Source of the DNA: Candidatus Bathyarchaeota archaeon
GTDB taxonomy: Archaea > Thermoproteota > Bathyarchaeia > TCS64
Assembly (NCBI GenBank): GCA_003662205.1
Contig: QMXQ01000040.1
Span: forward strand, 1 to 10,003
Direction of reading: 5' to 3'
DNA length: 10,003 bases
Shown one piece after another: positions 1 to 6,544 of this stretch. Under the pieces are notes generated by a model. It was not told the origin of the DNA. It did no database searches and saw only the letters and a list, made by a program, of their open reading frames with translations. Within the stretch, counting starts at the first letter, position 1, and the number at the start of each line of letters is the position of its first letter. A program made the translations under genes and the position numbers.

Positions 1-18
1 AAAACCGAGGGCGGGCGC

Positions 19-972
19 TCATCGGCGGCTAGGGGGTAGGGGGATGAGGAACTGGCCGGTGTCGCCGGTGACTATGATGAAGGTTCCTCCGCCGGACTCG
101 GCGATGTTCCTCAGCGTCTCCAGGTAGAGGTAGAGGTTCGTCAGCTGGGTCGCGTTCAGCCCCGGCTGCTGGGCCGCTATGGCGTCGATGGCCTCCCGCG
201 TGGCGTTCGCTATGATGATCTTCGCCTTAGCCGCCCCCTCCGCCCGTATGATCTGGGACTGGGCGGTGGCGTTGGCGAGGACGAGGATCCGGGTCTTGTT
301 GAACTCCGCGGCGATGGAGAGCTGCTCGGCCGCGAGTTTGCTCTCTATGGCGTTGACGAAGTTCTCCGGCAGCGCGATCCTCCTCAGGTTGACGGCCTCG
401 AGGACGACGGCCCCCGCGAGGGACGCCTCCCGGTCGAAGGCCTCGGCGAGGGCCTCCTCCATCCTGGCGCTGATGACGCCCCGCCTCTCTATGGTCTCGA
501 TGGCGGTGAAGTCGACGATGAGGTTCCTGATGGTCTCGCGGATGATGGGGATGATGGCCCGCTCCTTCCAGTCCAGGGCGGGGAACCGCCTGAATAGGTC
601 GACGACGTTGGACGGGGCTAGGCTCCACCTGACGGTGATGTCCACGTCAACCTTGAGGCCGTCCTTTGTGAGAGTCGGCACCGCGGGAAAGTCGCCGATG
701 CTCTTGTCCTCACTCCACATGTGGACGCTGTCGGTGGCGACGTAGACCTTGAAGACGCTGGCCCAGGGAGGCTTGAGGAAGTAGCGGGCGTTCGCGCCGT
801 CCCCCACCGCCGAGGTCGTTCCGAGGAGGGGGTCGACGACCACCGCGACGTATCCGACGCTGACGCGGCCGACGCTGAAGACGAGGACGCCGCCGATGAT
901 TATGATGAGAGCGACGGCGATGGCCCCGACGCTCTCGATCCTAGGTCTCCGCTCGAAGTATCTCCTCTCCAA
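19..972 (-). CDS. SPFH/band 7 (prohibitin-like) membrane protein
   Basis: 317 aa. A short basic N-terminus is followed by one hydrophobic segment at about residues 14-34, then a band-7/SPFH domain at about 38-230 (landmarks VGYVAVVVDPLLG and a VDVDITVRWSL stretch). An Ala/Glu-rich helical region at about 180-265 (KLAAEQLSIAAEF, IIRAEGAAKAKIIIANA) is typical of the prohibitin coiled coil. The C-terminus is short, ending in a hydrophobic FLIPLPP stretch. Family proteins form ring-shaped oligomers on membranes and scaffold or protect other membrane proteins; the specific client here is unknown. No NfeD or FtsH partner is visible in the window. The start is a TTG: an in-frame TGA lies 6 nt upstream, and GAGATGATC, one mismatch from the anti-SD complement GAGGTGATC, ends 4 nt before the TTG. 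Domain assignment is confident; the role is inferred. Confidence 0.9.
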   Translation of the reverse strand: MERRYFERRPRIESVGAIAVALIIIIGGVLVFSVGRVSVGYVAVVVDPLLGTTSAVGDGANARYFLKPPWASVFKVYVATDSVHMWSEDKSIGDFPAVPTLTKDGLKVDVDITVRWSLAPSNVVDLFRRFPALDWKERAIIPIIRETIRNLIVDFTAIETIERRGVISARMEEALAEAFDREASLAGAVVLEAVNLRRIALPENFVNAIESKLAAEQLSIAAEFNKTRILVLANATAQSQIIRAEGAAKAKIIIANATREAIDAIAAQQPGLNATQLTNLYLYLETLRNIAESGGGTFIIVTGDTGQFLIPLPPSRR

Positions 973-1327
973 ATCAGATCATCTCGACTGGGTTAATGGG
1001 AGAGACGAACTTCGCCAAAACCGCAGGTAGAACTCACATATTCATGCTCTTCGATCACAAGTTCGGCTCTCGTCTCTCTCATTTTCCTTCAATGAATGAT
1101 ACGATGCGCTCGAATTTAAACTGTGACCTCTTATTGGAGACAAGGCATCCCCTAGGATCGCACTACACCTTTGGACAACAGCATAGCTATTTCGAATTTC
1201 CTATATTTTCATAAGCAGAAATCCCACATTTATTCGGCTCCCATTATTATATGCTCAAATGGACTCAGATAATGCTTCTCCACAATAGTTATTTCATCTC
1301 TCAACTCATTTTCCACATCATAACAAA
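973..1327. other. AT-rich intergenic gap, no convincing gene
   Basis: The stretch lies between the oxidoreductase stop and the SPFH start and is visibly more AT-rich than the flanking SPFH gene. The only sizeable reading frame, a 72-residue plus-strand one at 996-1214, has no SD and no recognisable protein character. TATA-like motifs on the minus strand occur near 1115-1122 (TTTAAATT) and 1240-1252 (CATATAATAATG). Both are far from the SPFH start (about 145 and 270 nt), so if real they imply a long leader or a small transcript. I see no tRNA or terminator hairpin. Confidence 0.5.
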
Positions 1328-2020
1328 TTACGTCTTTTGCATAAGAGCTTCAAAAAACTTGTTGGCCCGCTCTCTTATCTTCTTCTTAAATTCAGGCGAG
1401 AAGCTAACTACCAATTTATCTTTCAAAGCCTCATCGATCTCACCCCGAGTTACTATCTGCCTTCCAACCTCTTTCACGGCGTCTTTGAAATCGGAGAGAT
1501 ATTTGCTCCCTTCCGGGTCCTGTAGGATTTGGGCTGCCGGTAGAAAAATGTAAATCGCGTTTGGGAAGAGCGCCCTTGCCTGATTGAAATTCTCGGTGTC
1601 TGGGAATCCTGCCACGGCGGCTAATACAATTTTTTGCGCCTTCCTTTCGTGTCTTTCTGGGTGTCTCGTTGATCCTTCTCTTTCCTCCATATAGGGAAGC
1701 GCTGTGGGGAGCATTCGCTCCATCATCCTCTGGAGGTAGTGAGTGATATTGTAGTTGTAGATTGGCGTCCCTAAATAGATGACATCCGCATCCATAAATT
1801 TAGGTATAACCCAGTCCATGTCATCCCTGTAAATGCACCTTCCGGGGGTTTCTACCCAGCACTTGAAGCAGCCAATGCACCCTTTTATATTTAGGTCCAG
1901 GATGTAATATCGCTCTGTCTCCGCGCCTCCTTCCGCCGCCCCCTCTAGAAAAAGGTTCATGATAATCTCCGAGACACCTTTTTTCTTCCTTGGACTAGCG
2001 TTGAATGCCAGAACTTTCAT
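1328..2020 (-). CDS. Flavodoxin-fold NAD(P)H oxidoreductase, iron-sulfur flavoprotein-like
   Basis: 230 aa. The N-terminus FNASPRKKKGVSE (about residues 6-18) is the FMN phosphate-binding loop of the NADPH-dependent FMN reductase/flavodoxin-like family. A second flavin-contact segment, GTPIYNYNIT, lies at about 84-93. Between them are four cysteines, C48, C51, C54 and C62 (C-x2-C-x2-C-x7-C). This matches the compact 4Fe-4S motif of archaeal iron-sulfur flavoproteins (Isf), which shuttle electrons from ferredoxin. The protein is therefore likely a cytoplasmic FMN enzyme, possibly binding a cluster; partner and substrate are unknown. It has its own promoter (2041-2050), with the box centred about 26 nt before the ATG and no SD, suggesting a leaderless mRNA. 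GC is lower than in the SPFH, cyclase or ABC genes. It could instead be a cluster-free NADPH-dependent FMN reductase that merely retains the cysteines. Confidence 0.88.
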   Translation of the reverse strand: MKVLAFNASPRKKKGVSEIIMNLFLEGAAEGGAETERYYILDLNIKGCIGCFKCWVETPGRCIYRDDMDWVIPKFMDADVIYLGTPIYNYNITHYLQRMMERMLPTALPYMEEREGSTRHPERHERKAQKIVLAAVAGFPDTENFNQARALFPNAIYIFLPAAQILQDPEGSKYLSDFKDAVKEVGRQIVTRGEIDEALKDKLVVSFSPEFKKKIRERANKFFEALMQKT

Positions 2021-2040
2021 AGCAATAGACTCTCAAGTAA

Positions 2041-2050
2041 TTAGATAAAA
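2041..2050 (-). promoter_or_regulatory. TATA box of the iron-sulfur-flavoprotein-like gene
   Basis: TTTTATCTAA on the minus strand, centred about 26 nt upstream of the ATG at 2020. That distance puts the transcription start at or next to the start codon, as in archaeal leaderless transcripts. No SD lies between box and ATG. Confidence 0.6.
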
Positions 2051-2141
2051 GTTACGCGCACCACATGCTCGCCGCTGCGTGAGGGGGTGAGCGTTCCACT
2101 CCATGTGTCCCTGTGAAACCCTCCATGGTGTGTCGAATATT

Positions 2142-2696
2142 TCACTCGGGCCTCGGTTCCATGAATCTCTGCAGCTTCTCGATCCGCTCTCGGGTCATGA
2201 GGGGGAACATCTCTCCGAGGTGCCACGGGAAGATTAGGAAGAACCATCGATTAAGGCAGTTGACGTAGTTGAACCAGCTCCATAGAAGGTCCCTCAACTC
2301 CTCCTTGGTCTTGATGCTGGGGAAGGACTCGACGATGTCCTCGGCGAACTCCTTGAGCTTCGGCAGATTCAACCACGGCGCGGGGCAGCCCGGCGGATCC
2401 ACGTCTCCCATCAGCTTCGCCATGTGGAGGGTTATGTACTTCCACATCCTCTTGCAGTGCTCCACCGTGAAGGTAGGGTCCTCGAAGGCGTACTTCATCG
2501 CGGGCTCCGCCGTCCACCATCCCATCGCCTGGGTGTCCGCCACTTGGAAGAATAGGTTTCCCAGCACCTGGCCTCCCACGCCGGCCCCGCTCGGGAAAAT
2601 GCCGAGCTTCGACTTTGTAACCTCCTCGGGCTCCTCCCACCAGATGCGGTCGATGTCCCTCTCTATGGCCTCCTTTACCTCGCGCCAGTCCTTCAT
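2142..2696 (-). CDS. Unrecognised Trp-rich helical protein coupled to DUF3830 gene
   Basis: 184 aa, no family recognised with certainty. The chain is acidic, apparently all-helical and rich in aromatic residues: WW at 19-20, WW at 60-61, LLWSWFNYVNCLNRWFF around 137-153. It contains a Gly-rich stretch (PSGAGVGGQVLGN, about 35-47) and conserved-looking PPGCPAPW at about 101-108. The hydrophobic run FFLIFPWHL (152-160) is short, so I read it as a buried helix, not a membrane span. The chosen ATG at 2696 overlaps the preceding stop as ATGA and has a strong AGGAGGTG SD 6 nt upstream; a longer in-frame start at 2789 lies deep inside the upstream gene and lacks this support. Translational coupling implies a joint function with the DUF3830 protein. 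It may correspond to the C-terminal helical bundle that follows a cyclophilin-like domain in cucumopine synthase; this is an inference from layout. Confidence 0.82.
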   Translation of the reverse strand: MKDWREVKEAIERDIDRIWWEEPEEVTKSKLGIFPSGAGVGGQVLGNLFFQVADTQAMGWWTAEPAMKYAFEDPTFTVEHCKRMWKYITLHMAKLMGDVDPPGCPAPWLNLPKLKEFAEDIVESFPSIKTKEELRDLLWSWFNYVNCLNRWFFLIFPWHLGEMFPLMTRERIEKLQRFMEPRPE

Positions 2697-3163
2697 CCCT
2701 TCCACCTCCTCGCCACCATGAAGAAGGGCTTGTGGGTCATGTATTGGGCATGCCAAACCGCCTTCCCAGCTTTCACCATGTTCTTCCAATCCTCTTTCAC
2801 TACCTTACCCACGATGCCTCCCCGGGCGGGCAGGGGCTCCGTGCATGGCCCGTACACTAGGCTGAGGCCGCCGTAGCCCCCGAAGATGGCGTAGATGACA
2901 CTCCCCGGAGGGATGCGGCTGAAGAGCCATCTCCTCCTACCGAGAGGCTGGGCCTGGGTGCCCGACCTGACCGGATGCCGGGGCGGTCTCGACTCCCCGC
3001 TGAACTCCTCCCCCGTCGAGACCGGGTGGCGACAGAACAGCTTCAGAGGCTTCTCCAGATTTTTCCACAGAATCTCGCATAGCTCGGGCTCATCCTCCTC
3101 AAGAAGGCGGGCCCTCACGCCAAGGTCCAACTCGGGAAAATAGAGTTCGATCATCTTAACCAT
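2693..3163 (-). CDS. DUF3830 family cyclophilin-like protein
   Basis: 156 aa, the usual length for the family. The N-terminal strand (IELYFPELDLGVRARLLEED), the PELCEILWKNL helix, a TGEEF segment followed by RPPRHPV (about 50-66), a GSVIYAIFGGYGGLSLVYGP block (about 94-113) and a Gly-rich tail strand match the DUF3830 cyclophilin-like fold as I know it. Family function is not established. Related cyclophilin-like domains include the catalytic part of cucumopine synthase, which condenses an amino acid with a 2-oxoacid without a nicotinamide cofactor. The gene is first in a two-gene operon; its stop overlaps the next ATG (ATGA). A TATA box at 3192-3199 lies about 32 nt before the ATG at 3163, and no SD is present, consistent with a very short leader. 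A second in-frame ATG at 3154 is possible. It is not a classical peptidyl-prolyl isomerase by motif. Confidence 0.82.
   Translation of the reverse strand: MVKMIELYFPELDLGVRARLLEEDEPELCEILWKNLEKPLKLFCRHPVSTGEEFSGESRPPRHPVRSGTQAQPLGRRRWLFSRIPPGSVIYAIFGGYGGLSLVYGPCTEPLPARGGIVGKVVKEDWKNMVKAGKAVWHAQYMTHKPFFMVARRWKG
2703..2710 (-). promoter_or_regulatory. Shine-Dalgarno site that fixes the start of the helical-protein gene
   Basis: AGGAGGTG on the minus strand, 6 nt before the ATG at 2696. It lies inside the last codons of the DUF3830 gene, and the ATG overlaps that gene's TGA as ATGA, so the two proteins are probably made by coupled translation. Confidence 0.8.
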
Positions 3164-3191
3164 AGATCTCAGACGGATGATTGCACTTTAC

Positions 3192-3199
3192 TTTTAAAA
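3192..3199 (-). promoter_or_regulatory. TATA box of the DUF3830 operon
   Basis: TTTTAAAA in an AT-rich patch (3181-3212) between a GC-rich block and the gene, centred about 32 nt upstream of the ATG at 3163. The box is palindromic, so it could also fire on the plus strand into the unassigned block 3201-3438. The downstream minus-strand gene makes the minus orientation more likely. Confidence 0.55.
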
Positions 3200-3200
3200 G

Positions 3201-3438
3201 ATAATCGTAAGATTTGAGCAGGGACTAGGGCGACGAACCAGGGGACTCCCTGCCCGAGAGGCATCCACAGATAGCGTGAGGCAACCATAGCGATCCCTGA
3301 GGACCCGTAGCGTTCTTGCGCTCCGCCTGTCCGCTGCCTCCATATTGATGCGAGGATTCTGGCGAGGAAGGTGACCGGCGCGATGTATCCGGCCTTGGGG
3401 TGAAATCCGCCGAGGGTTTCGTTCATGAATGGAGGACT
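3201..3438. other. GC-rich stretch without a convincing gene; possible structured RNA or gene remnant
   Basis: The stretch lies between the UPF0147 stop and the DUF3830 promoter. An 85-codon minus-strand frame starts at 3426 but has no SD and no recognisable protein family. Two features suggest structure. CAGGGACTA at about 3219-3227 is exactly complementary to TAGTCCCTG at about 3441-3449, so the two ends of the block could pair. AGCG and CGCT flank a 6-nt loop near 3310-3323. A loose tandem repeat (two copies of CGCTAT followed by a TTGCCTC/ATGCCTC end) lies near 3260-3295 on the minus strand. I looked for RNase P, SRP and tRNA signatures and found none. Confidence 0.3.
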
Positions 3439-3714
3439 TTAGTCCCTGATCCCCTCGAGGACGCTTATAACGTTCCAAAGCCGGGTGCGGGTATACATCG
3501 GCATGTTCGGGTCCTGGGAGATCTCGTCGAGGAGGTCGATGGCGTTGGCCGCCCTCGCGGCCAGCGAGAGGCTCTCGTCGAGTAGTATGTCGGATGCCTG
3601 CTTCGCCGTCCGCCTGATGTTCCTCGGCGTCGTGTTGTCCTCCGCCACCCTGTTCAGGATCGCCATCGCCTGGTTGAGCTTCTGCATATACTCTTCCTGC
3701 TTCTTCTTCGACAT
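3439..3714 (-). CDS. UPF0147 family protein
   Basis: 91 aa, the family's normal size. It is a small, mostly helical, charged protein: MSKKKQEEYMQKLNQAMAIL, then LNRVAEDNTTPRNIRRTAKQ at about 20-40, a DESLSLAARAANAIDLLDEI helix and a NMPMYTRTRLWNVISVLE C-terminus. UPF0147 is an archaeal family of small helical-bundle proteins with no defined biochemical role, and it supports an archaeal origin for the window. The ATG at 3714 is preferred over the TTG at 3717 because GGAGGTG ends 5 nt upstream of the ATG. The gene has its own AT-rich promoter region (3757-3798) and appears monocistronic. The family call is confident; the function is unknown. Confidence 0.93.
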   Translation of the reverse strand: MSKKKQEEYMQKLNQAMAILNRVAEDNTTPRNIRRTAKQASDILLDESLSLAARAANAIDLLDEISQDPNMPMYTRTRLWNVISVLEGIRD

Positions 3715-3718
3715 CAAA

Positions 3719-3726
3719 CCACCTCC
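3719..3726 (-). promoter_or_regulatory. Shine-Dalgarno site deciding the UPF0147 start
   Basis: GGAGGTGG on the minus strand ends 4 nt before the ATG at 3714 but would leave almost no spacer to the alternative TTG at 3717, so it selects the ATG. Confidence 0.75.
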
Positions 3727-3756
3727 AGCGGACGCCTGCTCCGGCTCCGCCCTGGC

Positions 3757-3798
3757 TTAAATTATAATATACTCGCTGAGGTGGCGATAAAAAAGTAT
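3757..3798 (-). promoter_or_regulatory. AT-rich promoter region of UPF0147 gene
   Basis: Two candidate boxes lie on the minus strand: TATATTATAATTTAA (3757-3771) and TTTTTTATC (about 3786-3795). The proximal one would give a leader of roughly 20-30 nt carrying the SD; the distal one a leader of about 50 nt. Both sit in a short AT-rich patch between GC-rich genes, right after the D-glutamate cyclase-like gene stop at 3849. Confidence 0.5.
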
Positions 3799-3848
3799 CT
3801 CTCCAAGGCGCCCGAGCACGGAGGCTCAACCCCCGGATGCGGAGCCTA

Positions 3849-4910
3849 CTACCAGGGTCGGTGGAGGGTCCTCAGGCTCTGGGTGACCGTCATATGGAGC
3901 AGTTCAACGACGTAGACGGAGGCGAGGTGGGGTGTGCCGTCGACTGTGGGGGTGCACCAGACGGTGGCGCCGTCGGTGACGCCGACGGAGGCGCAGGCGT
4001 GGAGCAGGCGGTGCTCCGTCTCTCCGTCGTGCATGACGGCGGGGTCGCCCTTCAACCTGGCGAGGCATGCCTCGACGCCGTAGCACCCCCAGTTGGAGGT
4101 GGCGGCGGGGATGACTATGTCGGAGGGGGTGGCGCTGACGATGCCTCCGCCGCAGGGGCAGTGGCATCTCGCGCCGTAGGGGTGGTGGCGGCGCCAGGCG
4201 TCGGCGATGGGGGCGAAGCCCATCTCGTTCCCGTTGTCGCCGAGGGAGATGGAGGGGACGCCCCTGTCGACGGCGGCCTCCAGGATGTAGTCGAGCCTGT
4301 CGGCCTTGTCGTGGGGGGCTAGCTCCTCGTGGAGGGGGTAGCCCATGGCGGAGTGGTAGACCCCCTTCTCGTTCCTCCCGATCACCTCCGTGGTGATGAC
4401 GGCGGCGGGGTCGAACCGGTCTAGGAGCTCGTGGGCTAGCACCTTCGAGGTGGTGATGCACTCCGCGGGGAACGGATGGATGTGGACGCGGTGAGCCCGG
4501 CGGCGGAGCAGGTCGTAGGCGACGGGCATCAGCCCCGCGGCGATGCAGGTCTCCGGCAGAACCCGCCGCAGGCGCTCTTCGTCGGGGAGGAGGGGGTCGG
4601 GCTCCCATGAGGTGACGATGATGGGCCTCGCGTCTAGGGCCGCGTCGAGGGCCCGGGCGAGGGCCGCGGCGCCGGGCGGGCCGTCCATCTCGATGCTGTT
4701 GGCTACGATGAGGACGTTGTCATCCCGTTCAACGGTCTCCATGAGGCGCTCCGCCGCGAGGAGGGTGAGGGGCCTCCCGTAGATACGGCGGGCCTCGGCG
4801 TGGACGGCAGGGACGATGCCGGGGTTGAGGACCTCATGGTTGAGCTTCCCGAGGCCCGTGGTCACGAGCCTGTCGACGGTGTCGCCGAAAGGGTCCAACT
4901 GTTCGCCCAT
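3849..4910 (-). CDS. D-glutamate cyclase-like protein (DUF4392)
   Basis: 353 aa. Landmarks of the glutamate cyclase (DUF4392) family: an EMDGPPGAAALARAL block (about 74-88), TTEVIGRNEKGVYHSAMG (173-190), the signature SLGDNGNEMG (222-231), a CHCPCGGG stretch (249-256) and IPAATSNWGCYG (267-278). The vertebrate member interconverts D-glutamate and 5-oxo-D-proline (plus water) and is Mn-dependent, so a cytoplasmic lyase removing or recycling D-glutamate is the best inference. The substrate in archaea has not been shown. The ATG at 4910 has only a weak SD-like TGAAG. The gene lies 51 bp after the HAD phosphatase and may be transcribed with it; a weak ATTATACC box sits in that gap. Cysteine- and His-rich residues at 242-252 could bind metal. 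Family assignment is strong; exact reaction is moderate. Confidence 0.85.
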   Translation of the reverse strand: MGEQLDPFGDTVDRLVTTGLGKLNHEVLNPGIVPAVHAEARRIYGRPLTLLAAERLMETVERDDNVLIVANSIEMDGPPGAAALARALDAALDARPIIVTSWEPDPLLPDEERLRRVLPETCIAAGLMPVAYDLLRRRAHRVHIHPFPAECITTSKVLAHELLDRFDPAAVITTEVIGRNEKGVYHSAMGYPLHEELAPHDKADRLDYILEAAVDRGVPSISLGDNGNEMGFAPIADAWRRHHPYGARCHCPCGGGIVSATPSDIVIPAATSNWGCYGVEACLARLKGDPAVMHDGETEHRLLHACASVGVTDGATVWCTPTVDGTPHLASVYVVELLHMTVTQSLRTLHRPW

Positions 4911-4961
4911 GAGAACTTCACAGGTATAATGGGTTTGATGGGGGATATGAAAGCTGCGGGG

Positions 4962-5642
4962 TCACCCCTCCGCCAGGTAGTCGGGGAGGTCCCTGACGCT
5001 GTCCAGGATCGTCGTCTGTCCGTGCTCTGCCCAGGTCTCTCTCTGGGTCGAGCCCGTGAGGACGGCGACGAATTGGACGCAGGCGCTCTCCGCGCACGTG
5101 GAGTCGATGGGGTGATCGCCGACGAAGAGGATCTCGTCCAGGGTCAGCCCCATCAGCTTCGCGGTGTGCTCCAGCGCCTCGGCGTATGGCTTCGGCCTAG
5201 GCGTCTCCCCCCGCCCTAGGACCAGGTCGAAGTATTCGAGCATCCCCGTCTTCCTGAGGGCCTCGACGGCGTAGGCGTGGTGGCCCCGGGTGAGGACCGC
5301 GAGCTTGTACCCCATCTCCTTCAGCCTGCGGACCGCCTCGGAGGCGCCCTCCACCTCCTTGATGGTGGGGATGGCTTCCAGCTCGGTCTCGTTCATCACC
5401 TCGTCGAGGGCGTCCAGGACCCTCTCCCTCTCCGCCGGGGGCTTCCCCTGCTCGTCCCAGACCCTCTCCGTCTTCTCCAGGAGGATTACGGTGGTCTCCC
5501 TCGGGGTGAGGAGGCCCGGGGGGACGCCTTCGCCTTCTAGGATGCTGATCATCCGCCTTTTCATCTCGGGGAAGTTGACCCTGGAGTGGATGAGGGTCCC
5601 GTCGAGGTCGAAGACTATCCCCTTCAACTTGCTCGGTCTCAT
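4962..5642 (-). CDS. HAD superfamily phosphatase (phosphoglycolate phosphatase-like)
   Basis: 226 aa with all four HAD motifs in order. Motif I is VFDLDGTL, with nucleophile D12 and acid/base D14. Motif II is LAVLTRG, with T118. Motif III is the Lys in RPKPYAE (K151), and motif IV is VGDHPID, with Mg-binding D176 and D180. Residues from about 18 to 105 form a helical cap, as in subfamily I enzymes of the phosphoglycolate phosphatase/pyrophosphatase group. It should hydrolyse a small phosphate ester in the cytoplasm; the substrate cannot be read from the sequence. It is followed after 51 bp by the D-glutamate cyclase-like gene, probably in one transcript. No clear SD precedes the ATG at 5642. 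A TTAAATCC element about 45-50 nt upstream could be its TATA box. Confidence 0.92.
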   Translation of the reverse strand: MRPSKLKGIVFDLDGTLIHSRVNFPEMKRRMISILEGEGVPPGLLTPRETTVILLEKTERVWDEQGKPPAERERVLDALDEVMNETELEAIPTIKEVEGASEAVRRLKEMGYKLAVLTRGHHAYAVEALRKTGMLEYFDLVLGRGETPRPKPYAEALEHTAKLMGLTLDEILFVGDHPIDSTCAESACVQFVAVLTGSTQRETWAEHGQTTILDSVRDLPDYLAEG

Positions 5643-5755
5643 GGCGTGGGTCTCCGAGGCGTATCGGTGAGAGTGGGTTCGAGCGGATTTAACGATTATG
5701 GTTATGAAAATGTCGGTAGTTAGTTTGGTGCATAATAAATGATTTTGAGATACGT
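5643..5755. promoter_or_regulatory. Intergenic region upstream of the HAD gene
   Basis: GC falls sharply between about 5690 and 5755, where the AT-rich module begins. On the minus strand TTAAATCC (about 5686-5693) is the best TATA candidate for the HAD gene, leaving a leader of about 20-25 nt without a clear SD. A second AT-rich patch (TTTATTATG, about 5731-5740) lies closer to the nucleotidyltransferase stop. Confidence 0.35.
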
Positions 5756-6544
5756 TCAGATTTTGGATAATAAATTGTTAACCCACTCCTCTACTTCTTC
5801 TCGTTCTGCATTATGATATCTATCTAACGAGCTTCTCATGTTTGGTAGCTCTTTTACACTGCTCAAGGCGAACTCTAGGCCTTGTGTTTCTATGAGCCGC
5901 TTCAGAAGGTTGAAATCGAACTGTTCCTCAACGACGTATCTCCTTGGTTCTGGGTCCAGGAGGGCGATCAGATCTGATCCATCTTTGCTCCACTTGCTTT
6001 GAAGCCACGCTCTTCTCTCAGCACTCATTACTGCGCCCCTTACTCTGAGATCGTACGCCCTGTCTCTCAGGGCTTTTAACTTATATAGGAAGAGTAACGG
6101 TTTCTTGGGGATGAAAGCCTCGCGTCTCTCACCAAGTTCGACACTCCGCCGCAGTTTTGGGTCGGCGCAAAGAGCATAAGGTAGTTTAATATCGGGGTTT
6201 TCGTGGAAGCCGCTTTGGTTAGACTCATACGTGCAAGCGTCGATCTCAACATATCCGTGGAGCTCTCCATCTTTGATGATCGGTTTTCTACATACCCTCT
6301 CCAGACCCAATAAACCTCTTCTCACCTCTTCGTATCCATGGGCGATCTCATAGCTCTCTAGAGCTTCATAGAAGAGTCCGCCCATGCTAGGACCGACCAG
6401 ATCGATGTCCACCGAACCCAGATAAGAATTGTAGAAGAAAACAGCCCATCCACCGATGATGATTGGAATGGGGCCTTTTAGATAGAACCAATCGAGGAGG
6501 GCAAGGAACTCCTGGTAGGATGCCTCAGATAAGATATCGCTCAT
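5756..6544 (-). CDS. AbiEii-like nucleotidyltransferase (putative toxin)
   Basis: 262 aa from the chosen start. The nucleotidyltransferase-fold signature is present: IIIGGWAVFFYN (28-39) then SVDIDL (44-49), giving G31-G32 and metal-ligand D46 and D48; VEID (99-102) offers the third carboxylate at D102. A later KPLLFLYKLKALRDR helix and KDGSDLIALL match the K/R...KD..DL elements seen in AbiEii/MenT-type and related stand-alone nucleotidyltransferases. The Arg usually found two residues before the S/T of the RxSxDxD motif is Leu here (L42). Family toxins transfer nucleotides to targets such as tRNA; activity here is inferred. The ATG at 6544 is chosen for its GGAGGT SD 8 nt upstream; the longer frame from 6592 lacks one. 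It overlaps the HTH gene by 20 bp, so translation is coupled. GC is well below that of the ABC and cyclase genes, suggesting transfer. An HTH-linked, non-toxic nucleotidyltransferase is the alternative. Confidence 0.8.
   Translation of the reverse strand: MSDILSEASYQEFLALLDWFYLKGPIPIIIGGWAVFFYNSYLGSVDIDLVGPSMGGLFYEALESYEIAHGYEEVRRGLLGLERVCRKPIIKDGELHGYVEIDACTYESNQSGFHENPDIKLPYALCADPKLRRSVELGERREAFIPKKPLLFLYKLKALRDRAYDLRVRGAVMSAERRAWLQSKWSKDGSDLIALLDPEPRRYVVEEQFDFNLLKRLIETQGLEFALSSVKELPNMRSSLDRYHNAEREEVEEWVNNLLSKI

Noticed and set aside
996..1214. 72-residue plus-strand frame in the intergenic gap
   Set aside because: No SD, no TATA at a sensible distance, no recognisable sequence character; the frame length is unremarkable by chance in this stretch.
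2041..2247. 68-residue minus-strand frame between the oxidoreductase and helical-protein genes
   Set aside because: Most of it overlaps the C-terminal coding part of the helical protein in another frame and covers the oxidoreductase promoter; no SD.
3169..3426. 85-residue minus-strand frame after UPF0147
   Set aside because: The ATG lies 13 nt after the UPF0147 stop but has no SD, and the product resembles nothing known. Kept only as a possible remnant or RNA locus in the findings.
3219..3449. tRNA-like acceptor pairing (GGGACTA with TAGTCCC) with a large insert
   Set aside because: No T-arm (GGTTCGAATCC-type), no D-arm at the expected place and no CCA or plausible discriminator, so it is not an intron-containing tRNA. 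RNase P (GAGGAAAGTCC) and SRP (helix 8) signatures were also absent.
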